Below, piece after piece: positions 30,858-35,730 of a DNA stretch of 35,730 nt. A program made the translations under genes and the position numbers. The DNA is from Bacteroidales bacterium (lineage in GTDB: Bacteria; Bacteroidota; Bacteroidia; Bacteroidales; Tenuifilaceae). The stretch is from NCBI GenBank assembly GCA_017454165.1, contig JAFTDN010000166.1:1-35730 (forward strand). The letters are read 5' to 3'. The first letter of the stretch is position 1. Every line of letters begins with the position of its first letter. The notes beneath the pieces were generated by a model, which saw only the letters and a program-made list of their open reading frames with translations, ran no database searches and was not told where the DNA came from.

Positions 30858-33626
30858 TTAAATTTTCAAGTTGATTTCCATGCCGAAGTAGGGGCTGGCC
30901 GCCGTGCGGCGCACCAGCAGGCCGTTGCTGTGGTAGTCGGGCATGTAGTCGAGTATGCGGTCGGCGAAGAGCGACACCTGCACGTGCTCGAAGTCCTTGG
31001 TGGCCTTAAAGTTGAGGTAGCAGTAGAACGGCTCCACGTAGCGATTGAATAGCCCATCGGCGTAGTGCTGTATCAGGAGCTGGCGGTAGGGATCGGCAGC
31101 ATCGGCCTCGGTGTATGGATGCTCTATGCCATCGATGCCCATGTAGGCCACGGGGAGACCGTTCTTACGCCCGCTCTGGTGGGCGTAGAACCAGGAGCAC
31201 TCTAGCGTGGTTGATAGTTTCGTGCCCAACGTGGGCAGATACACATCGGCGGTGAGGTTGGAGTTCAGCTGTTCGCGGATGTATATGTCATCGTCCACGT
31301 AGCGGGCGGCATATAGGTCGCTCATGCTCACGCCGGCCACTATTTGGCTTGCCGTGCGCCACACGGGCTGGCTGTTGCGGTAGGTGGTGCGGAACCACGC
31401 CCCGTTGAGCGTGAGCCTAGTGTTGATGCCCTTGAAGCGCTCGGTGCTCAGCACGAACTCCACGCCCTCCTTGTTGGTGAGGCTACCGTTGGTGGTGCGC
31501 GAGCTGCCGCGTAGCACGGTGTCGGTGGTGTAGGGCAGCGAGGCTATGTCGGGCGGAGCGGTGAGCGCGGCGTGGTCGATGCCCGTGGCATCGTAGGCGT
31601 TGTAGGTGTAGGGCGTATATTGGGCGGTGCTGCGGAAGCCAGAGCTCATGCGTTCGCGGAAGTATGTGACGACCAGTGTGTTGTGGCCATATTCGGCTCC
31701 CGCCGACACCTCCCACTTGAAGTTCGAGGCCGGCCCCAGCTGCGGGTTGGTGCAGTCCACTATGTAGGTGCGCAGGTTGATGCGCTTGTAGTCGGCGTTC
31801 TTGTGCCAGTAGTTGAGCTGTACCAGGTCGATGTACAGCAGCTCGGGGTGGAGGTGGGCCAGGGTGGGCATCTTGGTGAGCCATCCCGTTCCTCCTTGTA
31901 GGCTGAACACCAAGTGTTTGTCGCCCATGGCGATGCGGGGCAGCAGGTAGCGTATGTTTACGCGGGGGTCGAGGTACACCCTGCCGTGCATGGCGTGGCT
32001 GCTGCTCAGGTTGAGCAGCGTGTTGGCGCGTAGGCCCGCCTGTACCTGCAGCTCGGTGGGGCCTAGGGGGAGGCTCATCCTGTCCTCCACGAAGGCCGAC
32101 AGCTGGCTCATGGCGGGGATGTCGCGGTAGCGGCGGGGGCGCGTGGCCAAGTAGATGTTGATGGGCCGGGCGGGGTCGTACACCTGACCATCGCCCAGGT
32201 TCTTGTCGTACTTCAGGGTGATGCCGCCCGATAGGCGGTGCGTGGCCGCGCCGGTGCGCAGGTTGAACACCGATTTCAGGTTGGCGAACAGGTTCACCGG
32301 CTTGCCGTCCACCGTGAGGTGGCTGTAGTACTTGTAGGGCAGAATGGCGGCATCGTGTACGCCCTCGGCGGTGTTGGTGGGCATGGCGCGGTCGCGGTCG
32401 AGCTGCACAAACTTGGTGCGCTCTATGCGGTCGAACGAGGCGTTGGCGTGCACCGTCAGGCTCAGGCTGCGGAACGCCCTATCGCTGCCGCCGAATATGC
32501 GCATGGTGGCGTTGAGCCCGGTGGAGTGGTAGCTAGCCGCGAAGTTGTCCTCGGGCTGGGAGAGTATGTCGGGGTCGCGTTTCTGGGTGTCGAGGTTGCC
32601 GGCGTAGTCAGCCGAGGCGTTCAGGCTCAGCGTCAGGCTGTTGGGCAGTGCCCAGCGCTTCACCCCCCTCATGGAGCCATTCAGGCGGCGGTAGCTGTTC
32701 AGGCGGTCGCGGGGGTCGTGGTGCGAGTCCAGAAAGCCCGCATCGGCTGAGAGCACCAGCTGGCGGTGCTCCCACTCCACGCCCTTGCCCACGTGCACCA
32801 GCTTGCCGTACTCATCGCTCTTGAACCGCGCCTCGAGCGGCGTGGCGCGGTGCTTGCGCTCTATGATTACCACGCCATCGGTCAGGTCGCCGTACTCCAC
32901 CGAGGGTATGCCGCGCACCACCTCCACGCTCTCTATGTTGTCGGTGCTTATGGTGCGCATATCGACCCCCGCGCCCACCGAGCTGCGCGAGTCGAAGCTG
33001 GTCGATATGTCATCGGACACGCGCTGCAGGTTGGCATCGGTGCTCACCGGATGCCCGTCTATTACGAACTGCGTACCCAGTGCCCCCGTGGCGTACTGCC
33101 CGCTGGCTATGGGCACTTGGCGTAGCGCAATGGTGTTGGCCGTGCTCATGTTGGGGGTGCTGGTTTGCCCGCCGGGCAGCAGCGCCAGCAGGTCGCTGAA
33201 GCTGGTGGGCTGCAGGTGCTCCATGGCTGTGCGGTCGATGCGCGATGCGCTGGTGAGCTGCTCTTTGGTCGTGGTGGCCGTAACCACCACGCTCTCGATG
33301 TCGTGGGCGGTGGGGGCCAGCGCAAAGCGCAGCTGCTGGCCGTGGCGCAGCATCAGGGTGTAGCTTTGGGGCCTGTAGCCCACATACGATATGCCCACGG
33401 TGTACGTGCCCTCGTGGGGCAGCGCGAGGGCGAACTCGCCGGCCTCATCGGCACTAGTGCCGAATAGCTGCCCAGCTTCGCTGCGCAGCGTTATTGAGCT
33501 AAATGATAGAGGTTTAGATGTCGTGGAGTCGCACACCGCGCCCCTTATCTGCACCCTTTTTTGCGGATGGGCGTGTGTGCAAAGCACTAGTAATAAAGCT
33601 ATTATGTGTATGCTGCGGTATGCCAT
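30858..33626 (-). CDS. TonB-dependent receptor with carboxypeptidase-regulatory-like N-terminal domain
   Basis: A 922-residue outer-membrane protein for energy-dependent uptake. Order of parts: signal peptide (1-22), regulatory-like beta-sandwich (about 26-105: VQIRGAVCDSTTSKPLSFSSITL, YVGYRPQSY), TonB-box-like ESVVVTATTT (111-120), plug domain (about 125-260, with TQFVIDGHPVSTDANL and IESVEVVRGIPSVEYGDLTDGVV), then the 22-strand barrel ending in YFGMEINLKI. It is not a SusC homologue by its context, as no SusD follows; DUF4876 lipoproteins take that place. The ATG at 33626 opens the signal peptide. First gene of the operon running to 23357. The substrate is unknown; iron chelates, cobalamin-like compounds or small peptides are possibilities. 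Confidence 0.93.
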   Translation of the reverse strand: MAYRSIHIIALLLVLCTHAHPQKRVQIRGAVCDSTTSKPLSFSSITLRSEAGQLFGTSADEAGEFALALPHEGTYTVGISYVGYRPQSYTLMLRHGQQLRFALAPTAHDIESVVVTATTTKEQLTSASRIDRTAMEHLQPTSFSDLLALLPGGQTSTPNMSTANTIALRQVPIASGQYATGALGTQFVIDGHPVSTDANLQRVSDDISTSFDSRSSVGAGVDMRTISTDNIESVEVVRGIPSVEYGDLTDGVVIIERKHRATPLEARFKSDEYGKLVHVGKGVEWEHRQLVLSADAGFLDSHHDPRDRLNSYRRLNGSMRGVKRWALPNSLTLSLNASADYAGNLDTQKRDPDILSQPEDNFAASYHSTGLNATMRIFGGSDRAFRSLSLTVHANASFDRIERTKFVQLDRDRAMPTNTAEGVHDAAILPYKYYSHLTVDGKPVNLFANLKSVFNLRTGAATHRLSGGITLKYDKNLGDGQVYDPARPINIYLATRPRRYRDIPAMSQLSAFVEDRMSLPLGPTELQVQAGLRANTLLNLSSSHAMHGRVYLDPRVNIRYLLPRIAMGDKHLVFSLQGGTGWLTKMPTLAHLHPELLYIDLVQLNYWHKNADYKRINLRTYIVDCTNPQLGPASNFKWEVSAGAEYGHNTLVVTYFRERMSSGFRSTAQYTPYTYNAYDATGIDHAALTAPPDIASLPYTTDTVLRGSSRTTNGSLTNKEGVEFVLSTERFKGINTRLTLNGAWFRTTYRNSQPVWRTASQIVAGVSMSDLYAARYVDDDIYIREQLNSNLTADVYLPTLGTKLSTTLECSWFYAHQSGRKNGLPVAYMGIDGIEHPYTEADAADPYRQLLIQHYADGLFNRYVEPFYCYLNFKATKDFEHVQVSLFADRILDYMPDYHSNGLLVRRTAASPYFGMEINLKI

Positions 33627-33637
33627 TATTGGGGCGA

Positions 33638-33668
33638 CAAAGTTCGCCAACCGCAACAGGTCTTGCAA
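33638..33668 (-). promoter_or_regulatory. Promoter of the TonB-receptor operon
   Basis: On the minus strand TTG (33668-33666) is followed after 20 bp by GAACTTTG (33645-33638), one mismatch to TAnnTTTG, 11 bp before the ATG. The leader would be very short. The TTG overlaps the edge of the palindrome at 33667-33686. Confidence 0.45.
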
Positions 33669-33686
33669 TCACCATTTGTGGTGATT
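33667..33686. promoter_or_regulatory. Palindromic operator candidate, proximal
   Basis: AATCACCA and TGGTGATT form a perfect 8-bp inverted repeat around TTTG. It touches the -33 element of the receptor operon, the place where a bound repressor would block polymerase. Confidence 0.6.
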
Positions 33687-33700
33687 TATGGGGTGTTTTG

Positions 33701-33716
33701 TCACCATAAATGGTGA
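33701..33716. promoter_or_regulatory. Palindromic operator candidate, distal
   Basis: TCACCAT-AA-ATGGTGA is a perfect 7-bp inverted repeat, nearly the same sequence as the proximal palindrome. The two centres are 32 bp apart, close to three helical turns, so a protein could bind both on one face of the DNA. Confidence 0.6.
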
Positions 33717-33801
33717 ATGTATGTGTTGTATAGTGCTTATTATTAATATTTTAGCCTGATATGTACTTTTGGGGAGGTGAAGATGTTGGGGGGGGCAGCA
33801 A

Positions 33802-33835
33802 AAAATAGCGGATTGCTATTGCAATCCGCTATTTT
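33802..33835 (-). terminator. Rho-independent terminator of the S74-domain gene
   Basis: AAAATAGCGGATTGC (33802-33816) pairs perfectly with GCAATCCGCTATTTT (33821-33835) around a 4-nt loop. On the minus strand it ends in TTTTTT, 36 bp after the stop at 33872. Confidence 0.88.
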
Positions 33836-33871
33836 CATTCTTAATGGGGCGTGGCCCGCTGCTGTAGGGGG

Positions 33872-35659
33872 CTACCTGCTTTTCAGCAGCTGCTCCACCA
33901 GTTGTTTCAGCTCATCAACCTGCTGCTGCAGGTTGTCCTTCTCGGCCTTCAGCTCCTTGATGGCCTCGATGAGCACGGGTGCTAGTTTTGTGTAGTCCAC
34001 AGATTTAAAGCCTCCTTCGTCGGTATGAACAAGCTCGGGCAGAACCTTCTCAACTTCCTGCGCAATAACGCCAAGTTGAGTACCTTCTTGCAAACGAGAA
34101 TTGTCGATAGAGTCAGTTTGGATACCTTTAATCTTGTTTATCTCATCGTTCGTCTTCCATGTGAAGCTAACGCCACGGATGCTGGTTATCTTCTGCAAGG
34201 AGCCATTAAGCGTTTTTATATTCTCCTTGAAGCGCTGGTCGGAGGTGGAAACCTGTGAGCCATTCACTTTCACCACCTTGGCCGAAAAGTCGCCCCAAAT
34301 TAGAGGAGTGCTTGTTGAACTATTGGAGATGTAGAGCAGGTTGCTGCCTTTTTCGTTACAGCCTGCGTCGTAGCCAATGAATACGTTGCCCACTCCATCT
34401 TCGTTGTTTCTCCCCGCTGTGCAGCCAATGAAGGTATTCATACCTCCTGATTTGTGCTGAAAACCAGCGTAGTAGCCGAGCATGGTGTTATATAAACCTG
34501 TCGCAGTATTTCCATTTCCATTTCCAGCACCATCGCCAATAAAGATGCAGCCCGTCTTATTATAATCATTGGAAGTGCCCTTGTAAAATTTGCCGGCCTC
34601 GTAGCCCATAAAAATGTTGCACTGCCCAGATGTGTTGGAGCTTCCAGCCAAGCTGCCTATGTAGATATTGTTGTTGGCGGTATTATTTTGCCCAGCCTGA
34701 TTGCCTATTATTACGTTATTGGCTCCCGTTGCATTCTTGCCTGCGTCAAGACCTATCATTACGTTGCCCCCGCCGCTGGGATTTGCAGCACCAGCGTTGT
34801 TGCCTATATACACGTTGCTATGCCCAGTTGTGTTGCCTTTACCTGCATTGTATCCCATGAACACGTTGTTGCTGGCCGTAGTGTTGGCCTCGCCTGCACT
34901 GTATCCCACAAATACATTGTTGTTACCCGTGGTATTGGTTTTACCTGCATAGTATCCCATGAACACGTTGTTGTCGGCCCAAGTGTTGGCCGCACCTGCC
35001 TGGTTGCCCACAAATACATTGTTGGCACCCGAGACGTTTTTTTGGCCCGCCCCGTTACCCATCATCACGTTGTTGGCGCCAGTTGTATTCAGTTTACCGG
35101 CCATTGATCCCACAAATACATTGTCGTTACCTGTCCAATTGCTATATCCTGCCTGGTAGCCCACGAACACGCCGTTGGTGAAGTCTGATGTCTTTGATCC
35201 CTCGCCCGCCTGATAGCCTATGGCTACGGTTTGGCTGGTTTTCTTTGATAGCCTTGCTGAATTAGCGCCCACAAACACATTGTAGTCGCCCGTGGTTACG
35301 GCATTACCCGCTTTATGGCCTATAGCCACATTGCTACTGCCTTCCATTTGGGGAGCAGCATCGGTGCCCATGATGGAGTTGTGCTTGCCCGTGGAAGTGC
35401 CGCCCATGAGCTGCTTGCCCGCCCCGTGGCCAATGATGTAGTTGTCGCGGGTGATGTCCATGTACTTGCTCTCGCCGGCCCGCCCCAGCCGGCCCGCCAC
35501 GGCGAACCCGCCCCGGGGGCTGCGTGCGCCCGCGGTGTCCACGTACACGCTGGTGTTGGAGGGCGTCACCACCAGCATGTCGCTGGCCCCGCCGGCGCGG
35601 CCCAGCCTGCCCGCCACCGCGAACACGCCGCGCGGGCTGCGCGAGCCATCGGCATCCAC
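33872..35659 (-). CDS. Repeat-rich surface protein with C-terminal S74 chaperone domain (5' part cut off by a stop codon)
   Basis: The open frame gives 595 residues. Residues 1-70 are two ~39-residue units with SPRGGFAVAGRLGRAG and VTPSNTSVYVD. Residues about 94-440 hold some 20 units of ~17 residues of the form NNVFVGYSAGEANTTG, as expected for a YadA-head-like beta-roll. Residues about 471-570 are an intramolecular chaperone domain of the endosialidase type (STSDQRFKENI, GVIAQEVEKVLPELV, VDYTKLAPVLIEAIKEL) with the likely self-cleavage Ser473, then a coiled coil. A trimeric, self-processed fibre is predicted. The true start lies upstream: the frame continues past a TAA at 35662-35660 to the window edge. 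The GTG at 35659 is only where the open frame begins; an ATG at 35461 is another option. Confidence 0.8.
   Translation of the reverse strand: MDADGSRSPRGVFAVAGRLGRAGGASDMLVVTPSNTSVYVDTAGARSPRGGFAVAGRLGRAGESKYMDITRDNYIIGHGAGKQLMGGTSTGKHNSIMGTDAAPQMEGSSNVAIGHKAGNAVTTGDYNVFVGANSARLSKKTSQTVAIGYQAGEGSKTSDFTNGVFVGYQAGYSNWTGNDNVFVGSMAGKLNTTGANNVMMGNGAGQKNVSGANNVFVGNQAGAANTWADNNVFMGYYAGKTNTTGNNNVFVGYSAGEANTTASNNVFMGYNAGKGNTTGHSNVYIGNNAGAANPSGGGNVMIGLDAGKNATGANNVIIGNQAGQNNTANNNIYIGSLAGSSNTSGQCNIFMGYEAGKFYKGTSNDYNKTGCIFIGDGAGNGNGNTATGLYNTMLGYYAGFQHKSGGMNTFIGCTAGRNNEDGVGNVFIGYDAGCNEKGSNLLYISNSSTSTPLIWGDFSAKVVKVNGSQVSTSDQRFKENIKTLNGSLQKITSIRGVSFTWKTNDEINKIKGIQTDSIDNSRLQEGTQLGVIAQEVEKVLPELVHTDEGGFKSVDYTKLAPVLIEAIKELKAEKDNLQQQVDELKQLVEQLLKSR
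34340..35380 (-). repeat. About 20 imperfect 51-bp tandem repeats coding for beta-roll units
   Basis: Within the S74-domain gene a ~17-codon unit recurs, with near-identical DNA such as CCCATGAACACGTTGTTG and CCCACAAATACATTGTTG on the plus strand several times between 34850 and 35120. Some units are a codon or more shorter or longer. Copy number could change by slippage or recombination. Confidence 0.8.
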
Positions 35660-35730
35660 TTACACGCGGGTGCTGTCGGGCGTTACCACCAGCAGGTCGA
35701 TGGCCCCGCCGGCGCGGCCCAGGCGGCCCG
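35660..35730 (-). pseudogene. Upstream continuation of the S74-domain gene, ended by an in-frame TAA
   Basis: In the same frame as the downstream gene this stretch reads GRLGRAGGAIDLLVV then TPDSTRV and TAA. The TAA (35662-35660) stands where the next repeat has TAC for Tyr (SVYVD), so one base change explains the stop. The gene continues beyond the window. Confidence 0.7.

Noticed and set aside
23357..33626. Idea that the operon is a Xus-type siderophore or a SusCD glycan system
   Set aside because: No SusD or SusE/F-like lipoprotein follows the receptor, and the DUF4876 proteins do not look like propellers or PepSY proteins; only the general TonB principle is shared.
33764..33771. TACTTTTG on the plus strand followed by the hairpin at 33802-33835, suggesting a ~60-nt small RNA
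   Set aside because: No -33 element at the right spacing, and the hairpin is fully explained as the terminator of the minus-strand gene.
34340..35380. CRISPR-like array
   Set aside because: The ~51-bp periodic units have no spacer structure and stay in one reading frame coding for NNVFVG-type repeats.
33872..35730. Prophage remnant, because S74 domains occur in tail fibres
   Set aside because: No other phage gene is visible and the VTPDSTRVYV-type repeats are of a kind I know from Bacteroidetes cell-surface proteins; only DNA beyond the window could change this.

Overview
The window is a GC-rich chromosomal stretch of a Bacteroidota bacterium, most likely order Bacteroidales; family and genus cannot be resolved from it. 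The signs are -7 elements of the Bacteroidetes form TAnnTTTG in front of most transcription units, little Shine-Dalgarno sequence, a TonB-dependent receptor with a carboxypeptidase-like N-terminal domain, and Bacteroidales families such as DUF4876, DUF6850, DUF4857 and DUF4421. No rRNA, CRISPR array, transposase, integrase or phage structural module was seen.

Left part (1-9204): a partial mannose-6-phosphate isomerase gene (manA) lies divergent from a PolB-like 3'-5' exonuclease gene. A five-gene minus-strand envelope operon follows: M23 endopeptidase, dxr, rseP, a MltD-type lytic transglycosylase with LysM, and a large anchored DUF3352/propeller-like protein. An initiator tRNA with its own promoter and terminator sits upstream of it.

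Middle part (9276-22039): a plus-strand EamA transporter converges on a minus-strand operon of a small membrane protein, mutL, two rhomboid proteases and an endonuclease/exonuclease/phosphatase-family protein. Next come an LEA-like lipoprotein, yebC and a C69 dipeptidase. Three plus-strand genes follow (carboxypeptidase-regulatory-like protein, cyclophilin-like protein, Cys-nucleophile alpha/beta hydrolase lipoprotein), then a DUF4421 barrel protein.

Right part (22169-35730): a lipoprotein gene whose signal peptide has been separated from its body by a one-base frameshift. Then comes the main accessory feature, an eight-gene minus-strand operon from 33626 to 23357: TonB-dependent receptor, two DUF4876 lipoproteins, a DUF6850 barrel, an OB-fold-like lipoprotein with a Cys/His cluster, ABC ATPase, ABC permease and a DUF4857 protein. 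Two near-identical palindromes 32 bp apart sit at its promoter. This is the best candidate for an undescribed system: a regulated outer-membrane-to-inner-membrane uptake or efflux device of unknown substrate. The window ends in a repeat-rich surface protein with an S74 endosialidase-type chaperone domain, interrupted by an in-frame TAA within an N-terminal repeat.

The single-base lesions at 23118-23122 and 35660 may be real pseudogenisation, switching events or assembly errors. The sequence alone cannot tell these apart.
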